Assembly: GCA_937958695.1 (NCBI GenBank)
Contig: CALGNK010000003.1
Location: 1-64,000 of the forward strand
DNA length: 64,000 nucleotides
Direction of reading: 5' to 3'
From: an uncultured bacterium
Lineage (GTDB): Bacteria > DUMJ01
The notes beneath the pieces are model-generated. The model was not told where the DNA came from, ran no database searches, and was given only the letters and a program-made list of their open reading frames with translations. The position numbers were made by a program, and so were the translations under genes. The stretch's first letter is position 1. Every line of letters begins with the position of its first letter. Of this stretch, positions 54,916 to 63,688 are shown piece after piece.

Positions 54916-55803
54916 TTATATAAGGCTTAACTGCTTCAAAGCTTCTCTTATTACATTGATCTCCTTTTCCCCAGCCCTTACCAGAGGTAATCTAGGAGGT
55001 CCTACATCAAAACCAATTAGTTTCATAGCTTCTTTTAGAGGGATAGGATTAGTTGTAACAAAAAGGGCTTTAAAGATAGGGAAAAGTCTCTTATTTATCT
55101 GAATCGCCTTATTAACATCTCCAGAAACAAAACTCTCCATCATCTCTTTTATCTCTCTGCCAACTATATGGCTAGCTACACTTATAACACCATACCCTCC
55201 TACGCTAAGAAGGGGCATAGTAAAAGAATCATCTCCGCTGTATATAACAAAATCATCCCTATTTAAACCCCTCAATATCTCCACCGCTTGATCTGTACTC
55301 TGGCTAGCTTCTTTTATAGCAACTATATTCTTTACCTCATTAGCAAGTCTAACAACTGTTATAGGGAGTATATTTACTCCAGTCCTAGAAGGTATATTAT
55401 AAAGAATAACCGGCAACTTAGTGGCTTGAGCTATAGCCTTAAAGTGTTCGTATAAGCCGTCCTGAGGTGGTTTGTTATAGTAAGGAGCAACCAAAAGTAT
55501 CCCATCTACACCAATCTCCTCGGCAGATTTTGTAAGCTCTATACTTTCTTTAGTGTTATAATTACCAGTTCCTGCTATTACACTAGCTTTACCTTTTACT
55601 GTCTCCTTTACCGCCTTAAATAATTCTAATTTTTCCTCGTGGGCAAGTGTTGGAGATTCTCCTGTTGTCCCAGCAACCAATATACCATCAGAACCCTCGG
55701 CAATTAACTTTTCTGCTAATTCACAGGCTCTCTTAACATCTAAAGAATAGTCCTCTTTAAAAGGGGTAACCATTGCTGTAATAAGTCTACCAAACATAAA
55801 CAT
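54916..55803 (-). CDS. dapA: 4-hydroxy-tetrahydrodipicolinate synthase
   Basis: A 295-residue TIM-barrel aldolase that joins pyruvate and aspartate semialdehyde in lysine and cell-wall diaminopimelate synthesis. The Schiff-base lysine is Lys164 in VAIKEAS, and YNIPSRTG and GTTGESPTL (residues 45-53) complete the active site. The start is uncertain: the AGGAGGG ribosome site is 15 bases before the first ATG, and a second ATG follows two codons later. It lies 3 bases after dapB. Confidence 0.94.
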   Translation of the reverse strand: MFMFGRLITAMVTPFKEDYSLDVKRACELAEKLIAEGSDGILVAGTTGESPTLAHEEKLELFKAVKETVKGKASVIAGTGNYNTKESIELTKSAEEIGVDGILLVAPYYNKPPQDGLYEHFKAIAQATKLPVILYNIPSRTGVNILPITVVRLANEVKNIVAIKEASQSTDQAVEILRGLNRDDFVIYSGDDSFTMPLLSVGGYGVISVASHIVGREIKEMMESFVSGDVNKAIQINKRLFPIFKALFVTTNPIPLKEAMKLIGFDVGPPRLPLVRAGEKEINVIREALKQLSLI

Positions 55804-55806
55804 AAT

Positions 55807-56577
55807 TTATATCACCAACCCTCCTGGAAATAATAATTTATCTAAACCATAAACTAGACCTTTAATCTTGTCTATATTCCTTAAGGCATAGATAACTCCA
55901 GGCATAAACGACTCTCTAGAGATAGAATCATGCCTTATAGATAAGGTCTGCCCTAAGGAACCAAATATAATTTCCTGATGCGCTACCAAACCAGGTAATC
56001 TTACACTGTGTATATTTATACCTTCAACTGTCTTTCCCCTAGCTTCAGAAGAATATACTGCTGGAGTAAATTTTTTCTTTTCTGAGATAGCCTTAGCAGT
56101 AGCTATAGACGTTCCTGAGGGAGAATCTAACTTGCCATCGTGGTGCAATTCTATAATCTCAACATTATCCATAAATGGAGCTATCAGCTCTGCACATTTA
56201 ATCATCAAGACAGCGCCTATAGCAAAATTTGGAGCTATAAGAACTCTTCCATTATTTTCCTCTATAAAATTCTTTAATTCAGCTAAATCTTCCTGAGTAA
56301 AACCTGTTGTCCCAACTATTACAGGCACATTATTCTTGACCCCTATCTTTATATTCTCAATAGCAGGTTCTCTTTTTGTAAAATCAACTATGGCAGAAGG
56401 TTCTTTCTCTCTTATAACAGCTTCTAGATTATCCTTTATAACAACACCCAAAATATTATCACCTACACCTCTTACATCTATACCCCCAACCACCTCCATA
56501 TCATTCTCTTTAGAGACAGCTTTTATCACTTCTTGTCCCATTCTGCCATAAGCACCACACACTATCACTTTAATCAT
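55807..56577 (-). CDS. dapB: 4-hydroxy-tetrahydrodipicolinate reductase
   Basis: A 256-residue reductase for the step after DapA. The nucleotide-binding GAYGRMGQEV is at residues 8-17, and the catalytic ELHHDGKLDSPSGT block is complete. The gene lies 5 bases after dut and 3 before dapA. Together the pair supports diaminopimelate-type peptidoglycan. Confidence 0.95.
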   Translation of the reverse strand: MIKVIVCGAYGRMGQEVIKAVSKENDMEVVGGIDVRGVGDNILGVVIKDNLEAVIREKEPSAIVDFTKREPAIENIKIGVKNNVPVIVGTTGFTQEDLAELKNFIEENNGRVLIAPNFAIGAVLMIKCAELIAPFMDNVEIIELHHDGKLDSPSGTSIATAKAISEKKKFTPAVYSSEARGKTVEGINIHSVRLPGLVAHQEIIFGSLGQTLSIRHDSISRESFMPGVIYALRNIDKIKGLVYGLDKLLFPGGLVI

Positions 56578-56582
56578 AATTT

Positions 56583-57023
56583 TTACCTCCTACCAGTATG
56601 GCCAAAGCCTCCATTATTTCTTTCTGTAGTAGAAAGATTTTCAACTTCTAATATCTCTGCGTGAACAATTGGAGCTATGACCAACTGAGCAATTCTATCT
56701 CCAATATTTACTCTAAATGGCTCATTGCCAAGATTCATAAGAATAACCTTTACTTCACCTCTATAGTCACTATCTATAGTTCCGGGACTGTTTAAAACAA
56801 AAACTCCGTAATTTTTGGCAAGTCCACTTCTAGACCTAATCTGCCCTTCATATCCTTGAGGAATCTCAACCGCTATACCAGTAGATACTATCTCCCATCT
56901 CCCTGGAGGAATTATCTTCTCCTCAGCTGAATAAAGATCCAAGCCTGAAGAACCTCCGGTCATATAAGTAGGAATAAAACCGTTAGAGTTTAGCTTTTTA
57001 AGTAAGACTTTAACACTCTCCAT
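56583..57023 (-). CDS. dut: dUTP diphosphatase
   Basis: A 146-residue trimeric dUTPase that keeps uracil out of DNA. Motifs are GSSGLDLYS at residues 24-32, RSRSGLAKNYGV, NSPGTIDSDYRGE and the C-terminal RNNGGFGHTGR that closes over the substrate. The ATG has a GGGGAGAG ribosome site and lies inside the end of the M16 gene (34-base overlap). Confidence 0.95.
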   Translation of the reverse strand: MESVKVLLKKLNSNGFIPTYMTGGSSGLDLYSAEEKIIPPGRWEIVSTGIAVEIPQGYEGQIRSRSGLAKNYGVFVLNSPGTIDSDYRGEVKVILMNLGNEPFRVNIGDRIAQLVIAPIVHAEILEVENLSTTERNNGGFGHTGRR

Positions 57024-58222
57024 AATCTCTCCCCTATCTTTCTACCATCTCTTCCTAAAACCGCTATACCAAGTTCATTATTAAACAGTCTGCAAGATAC
57101 TTCCTTTATATCCTTTGAAGTAATCTCTTGAATCTTAGCAAGCATCTCTTCTATAGGAATAACCCTTCCGTAAGAATAAAATGACTTGGCTAGATACTCC
57201 ATCCTACCAAATGTTCCTTCTGTTCCTAATATCAAACCAGATGAAAGATGAGCTTTAGCCCTTTCCAACTCATCATCAGTTATAGCCTCATTACAGAGAG
57301 CTTTATACTCATCTAAGATGATCCTTAGGACCTCTTCATTTGAATCACTTCCAGTTCCAACATAGGAAGCAAAAGCCCCTGTATCTTTAAACGTGAGAAG
57401 ATAAGAATATAGAGAATAGGCTAGTCCTCTCTCTTCTCTTATCTTTTGAAAGAGCCTTGCCCCCATACTGTTAGACAGTATTACGGTCAAAGCGCTTGCT
57501 GGATAAAGATACGGTTCACTATAAGATATCCCTGGGCCCACAAGGACTATATGGGTAACCTCTGTATCATCATCCTCACAGACAAGTTCAGGATCCACAT
57601 CTGGAGGAGAAAAAGACTTATTAGTATTTGATTTTCTCTTAGTTAAAGGATATTGAGAAATGACATTTTCAACATCTCTCTCATCAATATCTCCAGCTAT
57701 TGTTATAAGAAGGTTATCGGAAGTATAGTTCTCCATCCAGAAAGACCTAAGTCTATCTGGATTAGCTTCTATCAAATCCTCTATCCTACCAAGAGGAGAA
57801 TATGTCAACGGATGATCCCCCCATATGGCCTTAAGCCCCATATCATGAACTCTCTGTTCAGGGTTATCCATATATGACTTATACTCTTCAATCACTATCC
57901 TCTTCTCTTTTTCTACATCCTTCTCTCTAAATGCTGGATAACTCAACATTTGTGCTAATAAGTCAATAGCTGCCAAAGCATACTTCTTTAAAACCTTTAC
58001 ATAGAAACAGGTATTATCACGTTCGGTAAAAGCATTAGCCTCTGTACCTAACTTATCGAATTCCAAGGCCAACGATTTAGCATCTTTTTCTTCAGTTCCC
58101 TGAAATATCAAATGCTCTATAAGATGAGAATAACCTTTCTCGCCACTTCTTTCTGTGCGAGAACCAGTAAAATACCAAAACCCTATACTAACTGACTTAG
58201 CCCCTTGGACTCTGTCTAGCAG
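56990..58222 (-). CDS. M16-family zinc peptidase (5' end uncertain)
   Basis: An M16 (pitrilysin-like) peptidase. In one open frame the zinc motif HLIEH is at 58126-58112, with the third ligand region EEYKSYMDNPEQ downstream and the C-terminal inactive-like lobe complete. A TTG at 58111 lies just after the motif, so a start there would delete the active site and cannot be right. The frame is open up to TAG 58255-58253 but has no ATG, GTG or TTG in that stretch. The given end, CTG 58222, is only a placeholder; a rare start codon, a -1 frameshift from the last pnp codon, or a sequence error are all possible. About eight usual N-terminal residues may be missing. It lies between pnp and dut, as in many Firmicutes-like genomes. 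Confidence 0.75.
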   Translation of the reverse strand: MLDRVQGAKSVSIGFWYFTGSRTERSGEKGYSHLIEHLIFQGTEEKDAKSLALEFDKLGTEANAFTERDNTCFYVKVLKKYALAAIDLLAQMLSYPAFREKDVEKEKRIVIEEYKSYMDNPEQRVHDMGLKAIWGDHPLTYSPLGRIEDLIEANPDRLRSFWMENYTSDNLLITIAGDIDERDVENVISQYPLTKRKSNTNKSFSPPDVDPELVCEDDDTEVTHIVLVGPGISYSEPYLYPASALTVILSNSMGARLFQKIREERGLAYSLYSYLLTFKDTGAFASYVGTGSDSNEEVLRIILDEYKALCNEAITDDELERAKAHLSSGLILGTEGTFGRMEYLAKSFYSYGRVIPIEEMLAKIQEITSKDIKEVSCRLFNNELGIAVLGRDGRKIGERLWRVLKSYLKS

Positions 58223-58224
58223 GA

Positions 58225-58253
58225 TTACTTTCGACGTTGATCGATAACCCTCC
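58225..58253 (-). promoter_or_regulatory. Ribosome site and candidate slip site at the pnp/M16 junction
   Basis: A perfect AGGAGG at 58253-58248 lies inside the last codons of pnp, followed by the pnp end CGA-AAG-TAA (58233-58225). A -1 step on the last lysine codon (AAG to AAA) would enter the M16 frame (GTA ATC CTG). The AGGAGG could instead recruit ribosomes for a non-standard M16 start nearby. Spacing to the slip site is 17 bases, longer than in dnaX, so neither option is proven. Confidence 0.4.
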
Positions 58254-60387
58254 TAGGCTCTTCCTTTTCTATTTGAACTAATCCTTTTCTAGTAAGATTT
58301 ATTCTTCCTAGATTATCTATTTCATAGACTTTAACTAAGACTGTGTCTCCAGGTTTAAAAATCTTGTTTATAGGACCTCTTAACTTCTCCATCTGAGAAA
58401 CATGCAGCAAGCCTTCTTTACCTGGAAGTATCTCTACAAAAATTCCATAATCCGCAACCCTAGTGACTTTCCCTTCGTATATCTGTCCTTTTTCTACTTC
58501 CCTAGCTATTTCTTCTATCTTACTCTTAGCGATCTTTCCAGAGACTTCATCCTGAGAATAGATATATATCTTTCCATCCTGTTCTATATCTATCTTTACA
58601 TCGGTCTCTTCTATTATCTTCTTTATGACTTTTCCTCCAGGACCTATAATATCTCCTATCTTATCAGGAGAAACGGTAAGGGCAAATATCCTTGGAGCAT
58701 ATGGGGAAAGATTAGCTCTTGGAGCTGGAATTGTTTGTAGAATCTTATCTATTATGATCTCTCTAGCCTCTTTAGCTTGATACAGAGCCTTCTCAAGAAT
58801 GTATATAGGAATACCATTGAATCTCTTTGTATCAAGCTGAACAGCAGTGATACCCCTCTTACTACCAGCTATCTTAAAGTCCATCTCTCCATAGGCATCC
58901 TCTAAACCTTGTATATCGGTAAGGGTAACCCACTCTTCATCACTCCTAGAGACAAGTCCGATAGCTATACCAGCTACAGGGGCTTTTATAGGAACTCCTG
59001 CATCCATAAGAGCCAGAGTACTTCCACAAGTACTTGCCATAGATGTAGACCCATTAGATTCTAGAACATCAGATACTACTCTAATGGTATACGGGAATAC
59101 CTCCTCGCTAGGAATAACTGGAACCAGGGCTTTTTCTGCCAATGCTCCATGTCCAATCTCTCTTCTTCCAGGACCTCTAAGGGGTCTTATCTCTCCTACA
59201 GAGTATGGGGGAAAATTGTAATGATGCATATACCTTTTACTCTCTTCTATACCAAGGTCATCTATTATCTGCTCTTCTCCTTTAGAACCAAGAGTTACTA
59301 CTGTTAATACCTGAGTCTCTCCTCTAGTGAATACTGCACTACCATGAGTTCTAGGAAGTAAACCTACCTCGCAAGAGATAGGTCTTAATTGATTAAAAGC
59401 CCTACCATCTGCCCTTGTCCGTTCATCTAGAACAATACGCTCTAGTATCTCCCTCTCCATAGCTTTAAAGACCATCTTGACCATAACAGGATTAGATTCA
59501 AGCTTTTCTCTTAAGATTTCCCCTTCTTCTCCCATCTCTAAAAGAGCATTCTCTATAAGCTCAGAAGGTTCTTTAGACATTCTGGCTTCTCTTTCTTTTT
59601 TAGCCCTTATCCTTAGGATCTCATTAATCCTATCATAAGTTGTTCTTCTTATAAACTCCTCTATCTCTGGGTCTGGCTGGATAATTGTATAACTGTTAAA
59701 TGGAATTATTTCCTCTTTTGCCATCTGAATAAATTCTTCCTGAAGATAGATATTCTCTCTGATATAGTCCATTGCTCTATGTAAAGCCTCTATGTACTTA
59801 TCTTCAGATATCTCATTGGCCTGTGTCTCTATCATGACGATATTCTCTTTCGTTCCAACTACTAATAGGTCTAAATCACTCTTTTCTAGCTGGGAAGAGA
59901 AAGGATTGAAAATAAACTCTCCATCTAGTAGTCCAACCTTAACTGCTCCGATTGGTCCATTAAATGGGGCTCCTGTAAGACAAAGGGCAGTAGATGCTCC
60001 CCACAAACCTAAAAGCTCTGGGGTATTCTCTTGGTCAGCAGACAGAGTAGTTACAATAATCTGAACGCCATGGAAAAATCCCTCAGGAAAAAGAGGTCTT
60101 ATAGGCCTATCTACTATTCTAGCATTTAAGATGGCCCTTTCAGATGGCCTACCTTCTCTCTTTATAAATCCACCCGGGATTTTACCAGCAGCATATAATC
60201 TATCTTCAAAATCTACTGTTAAGGGCAGAAAATCGGCATCCTTTTCTGGCTCATCAGATATAACCACAGTGACCAGTACAACGCTATCTCCATACCTTAC
60301 AAGAACTGAAGATGTAGCCTGCTTAGCCAATCTTCCTGTTTCTAATATTAATTTCCTTCCTAAAAAATCCTTCTCTAATTTTACCAT
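58225..60387 (-). CDS. pnp: Polyribonucleotide nucleotidyltransferase (PNPase)
   Basis: A 720-residue phosphorolytic 3'-exoribonuclease. It has two RNase PH domains (residues about 1-220 and 305-540), a helical linker, a KH domain with IGPGGKVIKKIIEET near 563-577, and a C-terminal S1 domain (GQIYEGKVTRVADYGIFVEILPGKEGLLHVSQ). It starts 5 bases after rpsO, the classic pair in bacteria. All domains are intact. In many bacteria PNPase represses its own message after leader processing; no RNase III-type leader hairpin is visible here. Confidence 0.96.
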   Translation of the reverse strand: MVKLEKDFLGRKLILETGRLAKQATSSVLVRYGDSVVLVTVVISDEPEKDADFLPLTVDFEDRLYAAGKIPGGFIKREGRPSERAILNARIVDRPIRPLFPEGFFHGVQIIVTTLSADQENTPELLGLWGASTALCLTGAPFNGPIGAVKVGLLDGEFIFNPFSSQLEKSDLDLLVVGTKENIVMIETQANEISEDKYIEALHRAMDYIRENIYLQEEFIQMAKEEIIPFNSYTIIQPDPEIEEFIRRTTYDRINEILRIRAKKEREARMSKEPSELIENALLEMGEEGEILREKLESNPVMVKMVFKAMEREILERIVLDERTRADGRAFNQLRPISCEVGLLPRTHGSAVFTRGETQVLTVVTLGSKGEEQIIDDLGIEESKRYMHHYNFPPYSVGEIRPLRGPGRREIGHGALAEKALVPVIPSEEVFPYTIRVVSDVLESNGSTSMASTCGSTLALMDAGVPIKAPVAGIAIGLVSRSDEEWVTLTDIQGLEDAYGEMDFKIAGSKRGITAVQLDTKRFNGIPIYILEKALYQAKEAREIIIDKILQTIPAPRANLSPYAPRIFALTVSPDKIGDIIGPGGKVIKKIIEETDVKIDIEQDGKIYIYSQDEVSGKIAKSKIEEIAREVEKGQIYEGKVTRVADYGIFVEILPGKEGLLHVSQMEKLRGPINKIFKPGDTVLVKVYEIDNLGRINLTRKGLVQIEKEEPRRVIDQRRK

Positions 60388-60392
60388 AGTCT

Positions 60393-60662
60393 TTATGCCC
60401 TAAGTCCCAGCTCCCTTACAAGCTCTCGATATTTATCTGTATCCTTCCTTCGAAGATACTCTAAGAGTCTTCTCCTATGCCCTACCATCATAAGAAGACC
60501 ACGCCTCGAATGGAAGTCTTTCTTATGAACTTTTAGATGTTCAGTCAATCTATTAATCCTTTCTGATAGTAGAGCTATCTGTACTTCTATAGACCCCGTA
60601 TCTCTATCGTGTAGCTGGTATTTACTAATAACTTCCATCTTTTCCTCTTTACTAAGACTCAA
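60393..60662 (-). CDS. rpsO: Ribosomal protein S15
   Basis: An 89-residue S15 beginning at TTG 60662, which gives the exact usual length and start ([22 protein letters not shown]). A GTG at 60674 would fall on the GGAGG ribosome site and is rejected. The core HxRDTGSxEVQIALL and [20 protein letters not shown] motifs bind 16S rRNA helices 20-22. It is the first gene of the long minus-strand run. Confidence 0.96.
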   Translation of the reverse strand: MSLSKEEKMEVISKYQLHDRDTGSIEVQIALLSERINRLTEHLKVHKKDFHSRRGLLMMVGHRRRLLEYLRRKDTDKYRELVRELGLRA

Positions 60663-60703
60663 ATCTATATTCACCTCCGTATTCGGTAATCTTTTTATTT
60701 TTT

Positions 60704-60732
60704 ATTCTAACATAAAAATATCTAATATACAA
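60704..60732 (-). promoter_or_regulatory. Promoter of the rpsO-pnp run
   Basis: On the minus strand TTGTAT (60732-60727) and TAGAAT (60709-60704) are 17 bases apart, with TGT before the -10 box (extended -10). The predicted start is near 60697, giving a leader of about 35 bases. Confidence 0.65.
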
Positions 60733-60880
60733 TTAACCGATTGTACTAGCCTGTAATCAATGTATTTACCTATCAATTAACTTAAATAGTACCAATGTTC
60801 CTAGCAACTCTTGCAGGTCTTAAAAATTTCCAAAGTGAGCGGTCAAAATGATTAAAGCTCAGACCAATTGTAAAACCACA

Positions 60881-60908
60881 TTTACACAGTATTGACTGAA
60901 AGTATTAA
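60881..60908 (+). promoter_or_regulatory. Probable promoter of rlmI
   Basis: TTTACA at 60881-60886 and TATTAA at 60903-60908 are 16 bases apart. The predicted start at about 60915-60919 is on or just before the ATG of the methyltransferase, which lacks a ribosome site, so the message may be leaderless. Confidence 0.45.
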
Positions 60909-60918
60909 AATATTTATT

Positions 60919-62097
60919 ATGGCAAAGGTTATATTAAAGAAGAGAGAACACCTAGATATATTAAGGGGGTTCCCCTGGATATACAATAATGAGATAGCAA
61001 AAATAGAAGGTGACTTTTCTCCAGGAGACATAGTCGATATATATGATATAAAAAATACCTTCTTAGGTAGAGGCTACATAAATCCAAAATCAAAGATCAC
61101 TGTAAGGGTCCTAACTAGAAGGGATGAAGCGATAGATAGAGACTTCTTCTTTAAGAGGATAGTCCAAGCATGGGAGTATAGAAAGAAAATCGTAGATACA
61201 ACTTCCTGCAGGGTAGTATTTGGAGAGGCAGATATGATTCCTGGATTAATTGTAGATAAATTCGAAGATATACTTGTAATCCAGACCCTTGCATTAGGAA
61301 TAGATAGATTTAAAGATATTATCGTCGATATATTAGATGAGATTCTCCAACCAAGAGGAATATATGAAAGAAATGATGTTCCAGTCAGAGAGGTAGAGGG
61401 ACTTCCACAAAAAAAAGGTTTCCTAAAGGGAATATTCGACACAAAGGTCGAGATAAAAGAGAATGGTCTAAGTATAATTGTAGATGTAGAAAATGGACAG
61501 AAGACAGGATACTTTTTAGATCAGAGAGAAAATAGAAATGCATTGAAGGGCATTGTAGAAGGGGCTGAAGTACTTGATGCATTCTGCTATACAGGTTCTT
61601 TTGCCCTACACTCTGCAAAATTTGGGGCTAGTAAGATTATTGCTGTAGATTCATCTTCTAGTGCATTAGAACTTGCCAGAAAAAATGCAGAACTCAATGG
61701 GTTCTCAGAGAAGATAGAGTTTATAGAAGAAGATGTATTTGACATTTTGGTAGAATTCTATAAGAGTGGAAGGACATTTGATGTTATTATACTAGACCCT
61801 CCAGCCTTTGCTAAATCCCAAAGACATATTGAAGGTGCTATTAGAGGCTACAAAGAGATAAACCTAAGGGCTATAAAGATGATACGGGATGGAGGATTTT
61901 TGGTTACTTGCTCCTGCTCTCAGCATATCACTCCGGCAATCTTTCAAGAGATAATAAACTCTGCTATGATAGACGCAAATAAGATGCTTAGACTTGTAGA
62001 ATTTAGGACCCAAGCTAAGGACCATCCTATACTTCTATCCTATCCAGAATCCTTGTATCTTAAGTGTGGTATATATCAGGTTCTAAGAAAAAGCTAG
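60919..62097 (+). CDS. rlmI: Class I SAM-dependent rRNA methyltransferase (RlmI/RlmK-like)
   Basis: A 392-residue enzyme with an N-terminal PUA domain (VILKKREHLDILRGFPWIYNNEIA) and a Rossmann methyltransferase domain. The SAM loop is VLDAFCYTGSFALHSAKFGA, the catalytic motif is LDPPAFAKS, and TCSCSQH provides the cysteines of m5C enzymes. The closest known role is methylation of C1962 in 23S rRNA (RlmI). I chose ATG 60919, the normal start for the family; TTG 60892 would overlap the promoter. No ribosome site precedes it. It is monocistronic on the plus strand. Confidence 0.9.
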   Translation: MAKVILKKREHLDILRGFPWIYNNEIAKIEGDFSPGDIVDIYDIKNTFLGRGYINPKSKITVRVLTRRDEAIDRDFFFKRIVQAWEYRKKIVDTTSCRVVFGEADMIPGLIVDKFEDILVIQTLALGIDRFKDIIVDILDEILQPRGIYERNDVPVREVEGLPQKKGFLKGIFDTKVEIKENGLSIIVDVENGQKTGYFLDQRENRNALKGIVEGAEVLDAFCYTGSFALHSAKFGASKIIAVDSSSSALELARKNAELNGFSEKIEFIEEDVFDILVEFYKSGRTFDVIILDPPAFAKSQRHIEGAIRGYKEINLRAIKMIRDGGFLVTCSCSQHITPAIFQEIINSAMIDANKMLRLVEFRTQAKDHPILLSYPESLYLKCGIYQVLRKS

Positions 62098-62102
62098 AAT
62101 AG

Positions 62103-63242
62103 TTATAACTTTATTGTAAAGAGTACTACTATTGCAGAAACGAGCATCAATATAGCGGTAGAGATAAATATACTACCTATACCCCAGGCAGAACCTATAA
62201 GTCCTCCAATAAAAGGACCACCAAACATCCCTATCCCGTATATTGCTTGAAAAAATCCCATAGCAGTAGCCCTCTTCTCTATTGGAACCTCTAATATGCT
62301 TAAGCCCATAAGAACAGGATAATTCACACCTCTAGAGATGCCACCTAGACATTGTAAAAGACTAAGCAAAAAGAAATTTTTCGTAAACGGAACAAAAAGC
62401 GAGGAAACCATAGCAAAGATAAAACCAAAGAAGAGAAGTGATCTTTTTGAGAATCTAGCAAAAAAGGTCCCACTATTTAGTAGCGAAGCAATAGCTGCCG
62501 GGATGGAAGAAAGGAAGGTCAATATCCCTAAAGAGCTCTTAGAAAATCCTATATTAGTAGCATAAACCGGCAAAAACCCGTAAGTAGTGACAAAAGAAAA
62601 ATACTGAACCAAGATGGCTAAAACAGATGATATTAATAAAAGAGGTGTACTTCCAACCTTTATTAACTCTGTCAAGGAGAGATTATTAGATTTCTGAGAA
62701 ATATCTTCTTTTATCAATAGTGCCGGCATTAAACCTAAAAGCGCTACTATACCTGCAAGATAAAAAGGAGCTATCCAACCGATACTCTGAGCTATAAATC
62801 CTCCAAGTAATGTAGCTACCAGTTGACCTGATTGGGTAAAGAAGTTTAAGAGGCTTAATGAGGATATAACCTTTGAAGGATCAAAATAGCTGGAGAAAAG
62901 GGTAGTAAATGCCACCCAAGTGGTAGCAGAAACACCACTTAATCCCCTAAAGATCAAAAGTCCCAAAGAGGATTTGGTTAATGCCAGGCCAAAACCACTA
63001 AGTACTGAAAAGATAAAGCCCAATATTATAAATGGTTTTCTCTTTTGAATTCTATCAGACCATATCCCAAGCGGAACTCTCAATAAGAACTGTGTAAACC
63101 CATAAGAACCCACAATAAGTCCTATCATCTTTAAAGAGCTCCCTAAAAATTCTGCATATGGAGAAAGTATAGGGGTATAAACATAAAGAGAAAACCAGAA
63201 GAAAAAAGTAGAGATGAAAAAGTATAACAACTTATCTTTCAA
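62103..63242 (-). CDS. Major facilitator superfamily transporter
   Basis: A 379-residue protein of the MFS with about 11-12 membrane helices. The loop motif GIWSDRIQKRKPFI near residues 58-71 is the family signature (GxxxDRxxRR type) between helices 2 and 3. Substrate cannot be told; drug, sugar or organic acid efflux are all open. It begins at TTG 63242, just 16 bases after the tRNA-Ser gene, and its ribosome site GGAAAGAGAG lies in that gap. Confidence 0.85.
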   Translation of the reverse strand: MKDKLLYFFISTFFFWFSLYVYTPILSPYAEFLGSSLKMIGLIVGSYGFTQFLLRVPLGIWSDRIQKRKPFIILGFIFSVLSGFGLALTKSSLGLLIFRGLSGVSATTWVAFTTLFSSYFDPSKVISSLSLLNFFTQSGQLVATLLGGFIAQSIGWIAPFYLAGIVALLGLMPALLIKEDISQKSNNLSLTELIKVGSTPLLLISSVLAILVQYFSFVTTYGFLPVYATNIGFSKSSLGILTFLSSIPAAIASLLNSGTFFARFSKRSLLFFGFIFAMVSSLFVPFTKNFFLLSLLQCLGGISRGVNYPVLMGLSILEVPIEKRATAMGFFQAIYGIGMFGGPFIGGLIGSAWGIGSIFISTAILMLVSAIVVLFTIKL

Positions 63243-63258
63243 CTTTAGCTCTCTTTCC

Positions 63259-63345
63259 TGGCGGAGGGGGAGGGATTCGAACCCCCGGGCCTCATCGGCC
63301 AGCGATTTTCAAGACCGCCGCAATAAACCACTCTGCCACCCCTCC
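63259..63345 (-). tRNA. tRNA-Ser (anticodon TGA)
   Basis: A class II tRNA, 87 bases long, with an encoded CCA at 63261-63259. The acceptor stem pairs GGAGGGG (63345-63339) with CCCCTCC (63269-63263), and the discriminator is G, as expected for serine. The anticodon loop CTTGAAA has TGA at 63311-63309. The T-arm contains GGTTCGAATCC and a long variable arm with GGCCGATGAGGCC is present. It reads TCN serine codons, mainly TCA. Its 5' end is one base after the stop of the Mth938-like gene, so it is probably released from a longer mRNA by RNase P. Confidence 0.96.
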
Positions 63346-63346
63346 G

Positions 63347-63688
63347 TTAGCAGGTAAGATGCAAGGCGCATACAACCTTACTTTTATCACTAGTTTGATT
63401 ATATATCTCTACTGCCCTACCAGTCAACTCTGCTATAAGTTGAATATTATTCTCTCTTAGATACTTCTCTACCTCTGGTAAGACTCTTAGCATACCATAA
63501 GCTCCGGTCCCAACTATAAGGACTTTAGGCTTAGTTTCAACTATTTCTATTATATCTGATATATGTAATTCGTGTCCCTCTTCTCTCCACCAGTCATTCT
63601 CTACCCTATCTGGAAAGACAATCACATCAGAAAAATATGAAATACCATCTATAACAACCTTACCAAACTCATAATGTTCTATATTCAT
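63347..63688 (-). CDS. Mth938-like domain protein (DUF498)
   Basis: A 113-residue protein matching the Mth938/DUF498 family, whose fold is known but whose bacterial role is not. Marks are an IDGISYFSDVIVFPDRV start, WWREEGHELHISDI, and LIVGTGAYGMLRVLPEV. Related proteins in mitochondria (NDUFAF3) assist complex I assembly. It overlaps the flavin oxidoreductase gene by four bases and its stop is one base from tRNA-Ser. The coupling suggests a redox-related job, but this is unproven. Confidence 0.8.
   Translation of the reverse strand: MNIEHYEFGKVVIDGISYFSDVIVFPDRVENDWWREEGHELHISDIIEIVETKPKVLIVGTGAYGMLRVLPEVEKYLRENNIQLIAELTGRAVEIYNQTSDKSKVVCALHLTC

Noticed and set aside
58109-58111. TTG 58111 as the M16 peptidase start
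   Set aside because: It lies directly after the HLIEH zinc motif, so a start here would remove the active site.
60663-60674. GTG 60674 as the rpsO start
   Set aside because: It falls on the GGAGG ribosome site; TTG 60662 has correct spacing and gives the standard 89 residues.
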